A stretch of DNA of 64,000 bases from Mayamaea pseudoterrestris (taxonomy: Eukaryota > Bacillariophyta > Bacillariophyceae > Sellaphorales > Sellaphoraceae): assembly GCA_027923505.1 (NCBI GenBank), contig BROI01000002.1, forward strand, positions 806,001 through 870,000, in the 5' to 3' direction. Position 1 is the first letter of the stretch; each line of letters opens with the position of its first letter. The notes below the pieces were generated by a model that ran no database searches, was not told the DNA's origin, and saw only the letters and a program-made list of their open reading frames with translations. Both the position numbers and the translations under genes were made by a program. Positions 19,301-28,096 of this stretch are shown here, in pieces.

Positions 19301-21519
19301 AAAATATAGCTTTGGCTGCCCAAGTGCTCGGCATTCTTTTCGAACCCGCTGGACATCTAACTGATGAGAAAATTCAGCCTGAAAGAGTCAGAGAAGGTAT
19401 GAAACTCTGGTACATAACCGATGTTGACCAACCTGACGTCCATCGATCAAGCGTCGAAGTCGTTAAAGTTCATTATGACGCGCAAGCGGGCTATTACTTC
19501 TCGATTAAGTTGGGCTCACAGGAACGTCAGACAGTTGCCGAACGACTGAGATACAAGCCGAGTGTGCCGTCAACTTTAAAGGACGATCACACTGGCATGT
19601 TGGAGAGCCTACGTAATTCCTTGCTGCAACTGATTCGATCTCTTTTCGATTTGAAAACGCCTGCACCGCTTGTTGGCGAACTGATCAATGTGCTCTGCAA
19701 TGTTGTGGGCCTAGACAACGCTCGTGGCATTGGGTCCGATCATTATGCACTCGTCTCTCTCACTGCGTCCATCGAAGCTGAAATACGTACCTCGCTTGAA
19801 CAGAAACGTGTGGATGGCCTTTCTTCTGCTTTATGGACCGTCGCTTGTGCGAGAGGTTTTGGTATTAATGTCCCATCAACCGGCTCTTTCAGCTGTACTC
19901 TTCCGTTTGACCCAAAACAGACGGCGACTGCTCTATCGCGATTTTATGATGGTTGCGGAACTGATGTTCCATTAGCTCTAGACGAGGCTGTTGTTGCGTG
20001 GTTTTCAACAGCGCTTCGCGCTGTCGCTAACGACGAGGACGTGTTGCCAATGATTTTGGATCTTCTATTCAGTCGAGCGTTAATTGTCGCTGAACAATGC
20101 AACATAAGTGGATTTTCTCATCAGGACGCCATCGTTACGAGCGCTTTACTAGCGGCTCTTGAATATGCCCACCGGACGAACACCAACCTTGACAATTCCG
20201 CAGCAATCGCGTTCCGAAAATGGATCTGTAATTTCGCCATGCACTGGGAGAGTGGAACTGTTGCGCCCACATGGATAGAGTATTCAGACTTCCCAGCCAT
20301 CGTGAAATTAGTTCAAGAAAGTGTATTTATCCAAGAATTCGTTCTTCGCTCATTTGAAAGCTCTACTTTAGAGCTACTTAGCGCTGCTTTATTTTGCCAA
20401 AGGAAGCGGCACTTTTCGTTCATGCTACTCCAACTGGCTGGCAGGAGTGGAAAGCCTTATTTTGAAGATATACCCTTTACTTCCGAAACATTAAGCCATT
20501 TACAAGAGTGGACCCATGGATTTGAACCTGAAGAGGCCGAGGTAGTTGAAGAGGACGTTGAGATAGTTTCGCGGTGGCTTCCAAGAAGGTTTATGATCGA
20601 AATTGAACATTGGGGAGCGGAAATCTTTGAGGATACGGACGACCAGACAACTGTTGCTCGTCTACTCATGTGGATTTGCGTGCTACTGCATGTCGACGTT
20701 TGTTCTTTGAAAGGATTCCGTTTTCGTCCGGCTTTTCTTTCGTACCTGAGCGAAAGTGGTGCCGTGTATGCTGCTTTGAATTTGGCTGTACTCAACGACG
20801 AAGCCATCAACAATGACAGCAAAATAGCTCCTGCGCTGCTCGATGTGGATGTGCTTTTACTCGATCCGACACTTTTCCAGGTCACGAAACTTGCTTCGCT
20901 AGTCTTGCTGCAGACAATTGATGTCCTTCCTTCCCTTTCTAGGAAATGGTATGATGAGAGCTGCCCAAAAGTGTATATATCGGACGTGCAGAGCTTTGTC
21001 GAGCGATACGTTGCACCCGAGCTGCTGCAAAGGGAGCTCAATCGTGTGCGTGCCAGAGACTCAGGTTTTGGAACAATGGAAGTGATTGCAAATTCATCAA
21101 CGAGAGAAGTGAAGGCTGTTTATACTCAAGACGACTTCACTCTTTCCGTTTTGATTACACTTCCCGCTGCTTTCCCATTTCGAAGTGCGGAAGTCGATTG
21201 CAGTAAAACTATTGGCGTACCTGCGGATCGTCTCAAGCGCTGGAGCCTACAGATACGAACGATGCTAAATAACCAAGGTGGGACGTTACAAGACGCTTTA
21301 AAGCTGTGGAAAGATAATGTTGACAAGGAGTTCGAAGGGGTGGAGCCTTGTCCCGTTTGTTATTCAGTGCTGCACGCTAAAACCCACAAGCTTCCCACAC
21401 TCAAGTGCAAGATTTGCTCCAACCGTTTTCATTTTGATTGTCTTAATCAATGGTTTCGAAGTTCCGGCAAGAATCAATGCGTATTGTGCCAGCAGCCATG
21501 GCAAGGGACGCATGTCTGA
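16324..21519 (+). CDS. LTN1: E3 ubiquitin ligase Listerin
   Basis: A 1731-residue single-exon protein, close to human Listerin (~1766). It ubiquitinates stalled nascent chains on 60S subunits in ribosome quality control. The N-terminus has the family pattern F-I-G-F-G-A-F, then L-F-P-R-I-S-Q-K-K-D-A-I-T-K-V-K-A-L-R-E-L. A long HEAT-like helical body follows. The C-terminus has an RWD-like segment and then a RING at ~1675-1724 (C-P-V-C, C-K-I-C, H-F-D-C, C-V-L-C). The final W after C-V-L-C-Q-Q-P is typical of Listerin RINGs. The start may instead be the ATG at 16345, seven codons in. The absence of introns over 5.2 kb is notable but normal for this compact genome. Confidence 0.93.
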   Translation: MHGCSTTMGFTINDAESMVKEKTKTRLDKGGSRVEFIGFGAFDGPSSPSATDGGAAAANSPFASAHPVSSWTPVYYGSESEIRLLFPRISQKKDAITKVKALRELATYFCSDDIPKKLQAETLAHFAWLYHHKLAYDVQPPVRAESLSVWKAAADRIPKACKTFMEYYPELCGMLYIAQCDSDAQVALQYRNTIETVYERTRKDWPWQEGLMEYVHRILSYGKPSVMHQALFAKKKQPDEASSSSLTQQLNEQQRDEIEERFERIVGMTLAALDTYIGRDSSELTLNEPQTIWFQTMTSSKPSLRFKTYQLLNTCILKNLEQLLPIDLVTMLGRKVLLSEREASNIPTLLETILVVLSKQRQHTTLFQKPLQKMLSKACYGARVSAWGPTILPLLSFFDNKLPLLQALQDGRPLGAVDTWQLQEVIIECSAFALLQRTSNSESNGKVEDAKMVCQVWLKAFYGTMLTPISLSPAAQAAHGAVMQELAKSLLRFEDACMQQRDCDISLVRDWFWAEGIRIEANTDPIAVAALLTAARTLSKNSKEKSLLFPAIHPFFSSTLEKYRGSSGSVPSDGAYRMFTEALQFFGPSTILNNNTLERFVMNDLLRWLVIHTSALSTHDQNDRLVKYDFGLLAVSLEDFGAEATKIWQSVLTEIVAAKCSLSLLVPGLESLLKSKNTFEWITCPIFDQFAQEVGLGVIEVDDTNGRKDKMKGAANLSFLRMCLGIPCHHILVSDKVLAVWIDRGCLSLNVSSADQGVDSTILLQVLVELVAKHPVTLNEKDVDRIMLTSWYYGSDFFENTALSVLSQRPSATQRFTKNASNYLSQELEALCTCSENDVLALKCDPRRWSEHAWQFVTACRLLSTMDADTIPSLALFGLADLHLWKKYPVVLHDCAVLFFGGITSSKEKIALVERSCDDASIFLATILVSLSQASADAYEAMIVKAAKDRACSFLSCLGGDDLEAEFLIKLADAILLRASKIRLPEDVDALRKNIALAAQVLGILFEPAGHLTDEKIQPERVREGMKLWYITDVDQPDVHRSSVEVVKVHYDAQAGYYFSIKLGSQERQTVAERLRYKPSVPSTLKDDHTGMLESLRNSLLQLIRSLFDLKTPAPLVGELINVLCNVVGLDNARGIGSDHYALVSLTASIEAEIRTSLEQKRVDGLSSALWTVACARGFGINVPSTGSFSCTLPFDPKQTATALSRFYDGCGTDVPLALDEAVVAWFSTALRAVANDEDVLPMILDLLFSRALIVAEQCNISGFSHQDAIVTSALLAALEYAHRTNTNLDNSAAIAFRKWICNFAMHWESGTVAPTWIEYSDFPAIVKLVQESVFIQEFVLRSFESSTLELLSAALFCQRKRHFSFMLLQLAGRSGKPYFEDIPFTSETLSHLQEWTHGFEPEEAEVVEEDVEIVSRWLPRRFMIEIEHWGAEIFEDTDDQTTVARLLMWICVLLHVDVCSLKGFRFRPAFLSYLSESGAVYAALNLAVLNDEAINNDSKIAPALLDVDVLLLDPTLFQVTKLASLVLLQTIDVLPSLSRKWYDESCPKVYISDVQSFVERYVAPELLQRELNRVRARDSGFGTMEVIANSSTREVKAVYTQDDFTLSVLITLPAAFPFRSAEVDCSKTIGVPADRLKRWSLQIRTMLNNQGGTLQDALKLWKDNVDKEFEGVEPCPVCYSVLHAKTHKLPTLKCKICSNRFHFDCLNQWFRSSGKNQCVLCQQPWQGTHV

Positions 21520-21688
21520 TCAAGCGTTACGGATGGGGAGCTACGCAATATCATGCCACCATGTGACGTTGGTTTCGCGCCAACTTTGTCGACCTACTAC
21601 CAATCCGGTTGAGTACCTTTACTAAGAATAAGCATGTAAATCAGATATTCTGAGAGTTTAATGCTTTTACTCTTGTATATTGACCTTT

Positions 21689-23778
21689 TCACTGTATAGC
21701 TGGAGCATATGCAGACACGACAAGACCACCATTCATCAAATCGAACAGGTCGCTTAAGGGTTTGCCAAAGGTGCAGACAAGTTCGTCATCACTATGCCGA
21801 CCGTCCATTAAACACGCTACCCTCCGGTGGAAAAACGGTTCGTCTGCGTTACTGACCTGTTGGTGTTGGGGTCCAACGGCGCGTCCGTTGCTCCCGTGTA
21901 ATCCATCTTTATCGAAACAATCCATGCAATCCATCTCGCTGTCCATCCGGATGGTATTCAAAAGCAGCGGGAAATTGTGGACCCGTCTCAGCAAGCCGTG
22001 AACAATTCCAAACGTCGTGAATCGCCGATGATCAATCAACTGAAACATCTTCTTCCAATTTACGACTGTCCTTGTCTGTGGCTGATGGCCAGTCAACAAT
22101 CTCACCCAAATATCACCAATGCTAATCTCGCGTGAGCACAAAAGGTACAGTTCCTTAAGGGCAGCCTTGCATTCTAGTTGGTGGCAGTCTAACTGCGATA
22201 CGTGCGAGTTTACCGACGGCGCGCCGTTCTCCGGGACGTACGAGCTGGTCGTCTGGCCATGAAGTCGCGATTGATCAAACGAGGATGGCGAGGTCGATAA
22301 TTGCATGCCCCTTTTCAAACCATGCCCAGGCGAGGTAATAGAAACCGTTAAAGGACTAATTTGCTCATGTTGACTGTGCCGATGTGCCACAAACGTAACA
22401 GCCTCATCCATCAACTTGGAGTCCTGTAGTAGGAGCGAGGCCGTCTCGTCTGTGCATTCGTAGTGGTTGGTGAAAAAGAACATGTCGACGAGCGCAATGA
22501 CTCCATGGTGCCGCAACACTCGGAGACATGACAACACCATCTCCATGTCCACTTCGGCTTTGATGGAAATTTGTCGCGCATTGGTAACGCCGTCAATGTG
22601 CAACGAAACCCAATTAATAGCCAAGTCCCAATCATACTATGGACACAGTCAATACAACAAGGGGATTGTGAGCAAAGTTCCGACGCCTTTTATACAACAA
22701 CCACATAGTTTTGATCGCAGTGTGCACTCACCATGTGCATTTGTCGATCTCGTCGCAGGAATATCGGCACGGCATATTCTGGCACTGGCTTGGCAGGTAC
22801 TTTGGGAGGATGAAATAGCTTCAAGTTTAAAATATTAGCCTCATTTAACAATAAATTGCATTCCAAAGTGGTGCTATTCAGAGAAACAAGCAGGCGCTCC
22901 AAATGTTGTTGAATCAAGCCTCGTGTTGACGGCGTGCTCAAAAAGTGGCACTCCAGTTCCAAATCGCGCAATGTCAACGCCCACTTGTTCAAAACGGGAC
23001 GAAACGGACGAGAATCTTCCGTGCGTCGATGTATGAATCCAACACAGAAGAGGAGCGAGTTGCGTTCGTAACGTTCATTGGAAATCATAGTAGGGCGGGA
23101 AAGTACATGAATGTTGTTCGTGCTAAGATTGATTAGCTTGCCGGTGAGTTCGCTCCCTGTAATGATGTACTCAGAGCATGAGTCAAAAATGGAATTTTCA
23201 TTGTCAGAATGAGCATCAGCAGAGTTGTGACGCAGTTCCTCTGGGTGTTGCCGTATTTCCTCAAATGCGTCGACTAGAATTTCTTCAATTCTTTCGACAG
23301 ATATGTCAATTTGCTGCTCCATAAAATCAGGAGGTGATTGGAAGCATATTCTCGGGCCCACTTTGATGTCAAATTCGGCATAGAAACAGCAGAAGAGTGG
23401 ACATCGGTCTACTGGAATAGGATGAGGAAGGATTGGTTGCTTCAATGACGTAGCCAAGGGGTATTCCACAACTAGTTCGCTTGGTGCAGAGAAATCGTTC
23501 GATTCTCTGTTCCATTTGCGGCTTCCCACTTTGGGCGTCGCAGCTTCTGATGACACTGACTTTGCAGACGGAGAAGGTGATGGCACTTGTAGCATGAGTG
23601 GTCGATATTCGTCTGTCTTTATCGTCATGATTTTGCTTGCAGCAAACGTTGGTTCTGTCATGGTCGTCGTTTCGCGGCGCGCGCTGATTGTTGTCACAGA
23701 TGTCGCAGCACGATTGAAAGGACCATATGTGACCAAATTCTGCAGTATAGTTTCCACAAGTTTCATGAGCACGAACAT
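21689..23778 (-). CDS. NPRL2: NPRL2, GATOR1/SEACIT subunit
   Basis: Two exons, complement(21689..22636, 22732..23778), with a 95-base intron at phase 0, give 664 residues. In yeast and animals Nprl2 with Nprl3 and Depdc5 inhibits TORC1 when amino acids are scarce. The conserved N-lobe starts at C-P-L-F-C-C-F-Y-A-E-F-D-I-K-V-G-P, the longin-like domain. After the intron the joint reads Y-D-W-D-L-A-I-N-W-V-S-L-H-I-D-G, the family's W-D-L / H-I-D-G block, followed by helical domains ending F-G-I-V-H-G-L-L-R-R-V. About 120 N-terminal residues are variable and the true start may lie downstream. It lies just 45 bases past the aldo-keto reductase stop on the same strand, so its promoter is probably inside that gene's 3' part. 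Confidence 0.88.
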
Positions 23779-23823
23779 ACAGTAGTGAAATTGAGGAAGA
23801 GTGGAGTCTATTTGTTAACGTTG

Positions 23824-25529
23824 TCATGGAATAGTCTCGTCAATAATGCCTTGTCCGTTCCAATCTTTTCCAACTTCATCATTCGAAAAGATCGGCAATC
23901 GATTTGCCATGTGCACCATATCGATTTCCCACATGATATCTTGGGACAGTGCCTGATCATTGGTCATGAATTTGATGCTCTCATCGAGTTGCTGCAGGCT
24001 CGTGTGGCCGACCAGTGTCGTCGTGACCAATGATCTTGATTGCACCAGCGATGAGCGAGCTCGGTCAAACTCATATGATGCTTGGAGGCAATGCGAGCAT
24101 ACTCTCGAATCGCCGCTTGCGCCGCGTTGGATCGGTAGCGATAGAGCGTACCACCCCATCCGCGCGTGTCCATGCGACCGCGCGGCTGCTCCAGCGATTT
24201 GCGCGCTCGAGACTTATCACGCAAATTATCCAGCGCCGCCGGTACGTCAATGTACTTGCCCGTCAGCATGCCTCCAGCCAATGCATTGTATGCCATGAAT
24301 CCTACGTTCTCGTTGTAAGGCGACGCTGCCTCGGCCACGCCGTTTTCCTCGCTCTTGCGGTCAATGAGTGAAAAGTCACCTTGGATGGAGCATGGAGGCG
24401 TCGTTCCGAGCCCCTTTGCCGTCCGCGTACATGCCGTCAAGCCATAGGCATTATCATTGCACAGACCCCAGCCTCGTATTTTGCCTTGCTGTATGAGCTT
24501 CTCCATGGAAAGACAAAGATCTTCAAACGAGGTTGGTCCGCCGAATCCTCTCCAGTAGCCGCTCTTTTCGGTCTCCAAGTTGTAGGCAAGCGACTGTCCC
24601 CAGTTGGATTGTGGCGAGTAGTGCTGGGGCCAGTGAAGCTGGTACACGTCAATGTATTTAGTCCGTCCCAAGTCGCCGTAGACTTCCTTCGCCTGTATGA
24701 TGATGAGCAAGCGAAATGGATTCGGTTTCGTTCTCAGATGACACTAGCTCGATGGCACTAAGCGATGACACTAAGCGATGGCAATGCCAGCAAACGCACA
24801 ACATTCTCACTTACAATCAGCTTGAATATTCTTGGGCGTCACGTTTCTTCCACCCGTAATCTTTGTCGCAATCACCACTTGCTCCCGCGCTAGCTTGCGA
24901 CTTTTGATATACTTGCCAATGAGTAGTTCAGAATCACCCTCCTTGGCCTTGTTTCCATCACTGGGAATCGGATACTGCTCGGCCGTATCAATCAAGTTGA
25001 CGCCATGCTCGAGTATTGCCTTGTCCATGAATTGGTAGCATAACTCCTCGTCGGGTGCATTGTAGTCGGTGGAAATCCATCGCTGCGTGCCAAGGCCGAG
25101 AGCGCTCACGTAAATGTCTGAATCGCCCAGCCGACGTTGCTTCATGTTGTTGACGACTTTAATTACTTGATTGGTTGGGCCGCCGCCGCCTGAATTTGAT
25201 TGTTTGTTCATCGCATTGGCATTGTTGCTATTGCTGTTTGCTGCACCAAAAAAGCCGCCAAAGAGGCTACTGGCGAGAAGAACGTCGCGACGAGGCGTCG
25301 TGGCAAGGCTCGACGAGCGAGTCCTGCTTCGTTTGCAACCGTATCTACCAGGATTCGACTGGAAAGAATTAGATGACTGAACGAACACAATCCAGATGAG
25401 GAATATACATGGTGAAACTGCTTTTGGTTGTCGTTGTATCGCAAGCATGGCGATCATAGCAAGCTTCAAGAATCCATGAATGTGATTGGTGAAGGATTTG
25501 CTGAAAGAGAGAGCGTGACAGAATATCAC
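23824..25529 (-). CDS. Aldo-keto reductase (Tas-like), reading frame broken twice
   Basis: Exon 1 is complement(24815..25529) and exon 2 starts at 24692 after a 122-base intron. The family is clear: L-I-D-T-A-E-Q-Y (Asp, Tyr), I-A-T-K-I-T-G-G (Lys) and Y-Q-L-H-W-P (His) supply the catalytic tetrad. The spliced frame reads G-S-L-R-R-L-G and then meets a stop; the family sequence resumes one frame over at T-K-Y-I-D-V-Y-Q-L-H-W-P. One G too many in GGG at 24667-24669 accounts for this. Near 24036, after R-W-C-N-Q, it shifts again and returns to L-V-T-T-T-L-V-G-H-T; one A too few in a short A-run fits. The N-terminus has a hydrophobic leader ending S-N-S-F-Q-S and then P-R-R-D-V-L-L, suggesting plastid lumen targeting. 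It is either homopolymer read error or a very young pseudogene. Confidence 0.75.
24738..24789. repeat. Short tandem repeat in the aldo-keto reductase intron
   Basis: Three to four units of about 13 bases (GATGRCACTAAGC type) stand in a row inside the intron: 24738-24751, 24752-24764, 24765-24777 and a decayed last unit. It is probably simple slippage with no evident role. Confidence 0.6.
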
Positions 25530-25620
25530 ATCAGTATTTAATAACGTCAGAAGACGTTTTGAATGACTTCACGCTTTCTTCGTTCCGATTCGAGAGGCGC
25601 AAGCGGCCGCTGCAACAAAA

Positions 25621-27459
25621 ATGGCCAACGCGACTAACCTCGACATGAGTACATCGCCTCGGCTGGAAACGGTTGCATTACTATCCCTCATGACGACGAC
25701 ACGAGATAATGGAACCTTTCACCGAGTCAGACCAGACGAGCAAGATCTAAACGACAGTTGCGTCGTAAATGACGACAGTAACGACGATGAGCCGCACTCT
25801 CCGGCTAGCGAGCAACTTGATTACTTGGACGACGAAGATTTGCACAAGACTACATTTTGGCAAACCTACGTTCATTTACTAAAGGGCTATATTGGTTGTG
25901 GCGTCTTGTCGCTACCATGGGCTGTCAGTCAGCTTGGAATCCCCTTTGGCATTGTTGCCATTTTCATCATGGCGATTTGGAGCAGCTACAATTGCTGGAC
26001 AGTCGTCAAACTAAAGCGGTATATTGAGCAATCGAACAGTAGTAACAGCAATACATCATCCTTTCAAGTCAACAATTCACCTCGACTCGAAGCTCCCAGC
26101 GACACCCGCAGTGAAGGAGCCGCCTCCAGCACCATCACCTATCCGGACGTTGGCGACTGGGCCTACGGATCATCCTTTCACAAGTACGTGACGGCTTGCA
26201 TCATCACGCAGCAACTAGCCATTTGCACCGTCTTTATGAGCTTCATTGGAGAAAACATTCATGCCGTCTTGCAGTTTGTTAACATCACCAGCGTGACGCA
26301 CTATCAAATACTGTCCGTGATTGTTCCACCCGTCATGCTACTCTGCTTTCTGCCGACGCTCAAGCACTTGGCGCCAGTCATGGTGATTGGAACTCTATTG
26401 ATCATGATTGGGTTTGCGTGTCTGGCGGGCGTGGGATGGCTTGAGTGGGAGGACCGGCCGCTCCACGCGCCGCCCATGCACTTTGGCAAGGCACCTCTTG
26501 CCTTGTGCGCCATTTTGTACTCGTTTGAAGGCATTTGCTTGGTCTTGCCGGTGGAAACGGCCATGCGAGACCCGCAGGAGTTTCAAAAGGCTTTTGTGTG
26601 GAGCATGTCGACCGTGGCTGCGATATTGGCAGTGGTGGCTGGCTTGTCAGTGGCGGCCTTTGGATATGTTTTGAACGGAAGCATTACAGCCTTTCTTCTG
26701 CAAGAGTACGGAGACGATCCATCGCATACGTTCTATCTCATGCTTGTCAACACAGCAGTCAGTCTATCTATTTTGTTAACGTATCCGCTGCAACTATTTC
26801 CAGCACTCGAACTAGTGGCGCCAATTATTGAAAGGTATCAGCCTCGATGGATTAAGGGTGAGATTGATGATGATTTGGACCTTGTCAGCTTTGAACCTCT
26901 ACCTCCCATTGATGAACATGATGTCATGTCCATTGCGTCGCTTCCATCTCATCACGACTACGCCAACAGTGGCGTCAAGGCTGACGATGACGACGAGAAT
27001 GACTCGATTACCGCGGCCACTGCAAATGGTGAATTGTCATCGAGGGATCGCTGGCGCATTTTTCGACGCCTACTGCCGCAAATGGTTGTGCCTGGAGATA
27101 GCTTGCTGCTCCGCGCTAGTCTTGTCATGCTGACGTATGCGATTGCATCCTTGGTTCCAAACGTTGAGAATTTAATCTCACTGGCCGGTGCGGTTGCTGG
27201 TTCATCGACAGCCTTGCTCATTCCACCTATACTAGAGCTGGCATGGATTGCACAGCTGCAGAAAGGTGACGCTAGTGTAAACCATTCGGCCGCAGAATTT
27301 GACGACTCGAGAAACTGGATCCTTGCGACTGGAAGAGCTGACAAGTTTTTCTTTGAAAAATTAAAGAGCTGGACACTGTTGATCCTGGGACTCATTTTTG
27401 CAGCGCTTGGAACATATGCATCTGTATCGGATATCATAAGACTGTATCGGGGCGCATAG
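25621..27459 (+). CDS. Amino acid transporter, AAAP/SLC36-38 type
   Basis: A 612-residue single-exon protein with about eleven membrane helices. The first helix block, L-L-K-G-Y-I-G-C-G-V-L-S-L-P-W-A, is the AAAP signature, a G-x-G unwound segment that binds substrate and proton or sodium. Y-P-D-V-G-D-W-A-Y-G before helix 3 and C-L-V-L-P-V-E-T-A-M-R near helix 7 also match. The N-terminal 75 residues are acidic and cytosolic. An acidic loop of ~70 residues (D-D-D-E-N-D) interrupts the C-terminal half. It likely moves neutral amino acids across plasma or vacuolar membrane; the substrate is not decided. The stop codon lies inside a 70-base tandem repeat. The promoter is shared with the divergent aldo-keto reductase (91-base gap). 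Confidence 0.85.
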   Translation: MANATNLDMSTSPRLETVALLSLMTTTRDNGTFHRVRPDEQDLNDSCVVNDDSNDDEPHSPASEQLDYLDDEDLHKTTFWQTYVHLLKGYIGCGVLSLPWAVSQLGIPFGIVAIFIMAIWSSYNCWTVVKLKRYIEQSNSSNSNTSSFQVNNSPRLEAPSDTRSEGAASSTITYPDVGDWAYGSSFHKYVTACIITQQLAICTVFMSFIGENIHAVLQFVNITSVTHYQILSVIVPPVMLLCFLPTLKHLAPVMVIGTLLIMIGFACLAGVGWLEWEDRPLHAPPMHFGKAPLALCAILYSFEGICLVLPVETAMRDPQEFQKAFVWSMSTVAAILAVVAGLSVAAFGYVLNGSITAFLLQEYGDDPSHTFYLMLVNTAVSLSILLTYPLQLFPALELVAPIIERYQPRWIKGEIDDDLDLVSFEPLPPIDEHDVMSIASLPSHHDYANSGVKADDDDENDSITAATANGELSSRDRWRIFRRLLPQMVVPGDSLLLRASLVMLTYAIASLVPNVENLISLAGAVAGSSTALLIPPILELAWIAQLQKGDASVNHSAAEFDDSRNWILATGRADKFFFEKLKSWTLLILGLIFAALGTYASVSDIIRLYRGA

Positions 27460-27590
27460 TGGACAGAATACTATAGTCGCACCATGAGTAGGATTTCGTC
27501 TATGAGCGTCCGCTTGACGTGGTGCATAGTGGTCAGGAGAATATAGCCGCACCATGAGTGGCATTTCGTCTATGAGCGTCCGCTTGACGT
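27451..27590. repeat. Two tandem 70-base units spanning the transporter stop codon
   Basis: Unit 1 is 27451-27520 and unit 2 is 27521-27590. Both are exactly 70 bases, and the last 35 bases of each differ at two positions. Unit 1 contains the TAG stop of the transporter, so the repeat doubles the end of the gene and the start of its 3' UTR. Confidence 0.85.
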
Positions 27591-27743
27591 TTATTATAAT
27601 TAGCGCTAAACCTTTGCCTATTCAATGATTGCACTATGATAACATCAAAGCACTGTTTTGACTTGCTGGCAATGGATTCATAGCTGTACTCACAGTCAGG
27701 TGCGTCGCGGGTTGGGCCTTGAGGTTACTCAAAGTGCGCAGTG

Positions 27744-27942
27744 GTCGAGGACTCCCACAAAACTCGCGGGATGCATTCCTCGGGAAATGCACTAGTATAT
27801 TAAGGGAGTCCTCAATTGTTGCATCCAGGGGGTAGAAAAGAGAATCACAGAACAAAGAGAAAGGGAAGCTGCTTGTCGTGATGCACCGCGACAAACGAAG
27901 CAGGGGTGAGGACTCGCACAACAAGGAGGACTCCCGCATCGA
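27744..27942 (+). promoter_or_regulatory. Cluster of GAGGACTCCCGC-like sites upstream of copy B
   Basis: Four matches: GTCGAGGACTCCCAC (27744-27758), the reverse site GGGAGTCCTCAA (27804-27815), GTGAGGACTCGCAC (27906-27919) and GGAGGACTCCCGCATC (27925-27940). Together with the copy A cluster this makes seven sites in two promoters, in both orientations. Confidence 0.5.
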
Positions 27943-27967
27943 AAACGACCAAAGAACAACGTGTAAT

Positions 27968-28065
27968 TCTACGTCTCTGGTATTAATGCTTGCACGAATA
28001 GAACAAGATCTCCACTTTTGGATTCATCATAACTCGGGCTCACAAATCCAAGTTGAGCAAATCGC
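27968..28065 (+). promoter_or_regulatory. Proximal promoter block shared with copy A
   Basis: TCTACGTCTCTGGTA (27968-27982) is followed by CACAAATCCAAGTTGAGCAA (28041-28060), matching copy A in order and distance to the ATG. Confidence 0.55.
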
Positions 28066-28096
28066 ATAACAGGTCCACCAAGCAGCCACTCCAACC

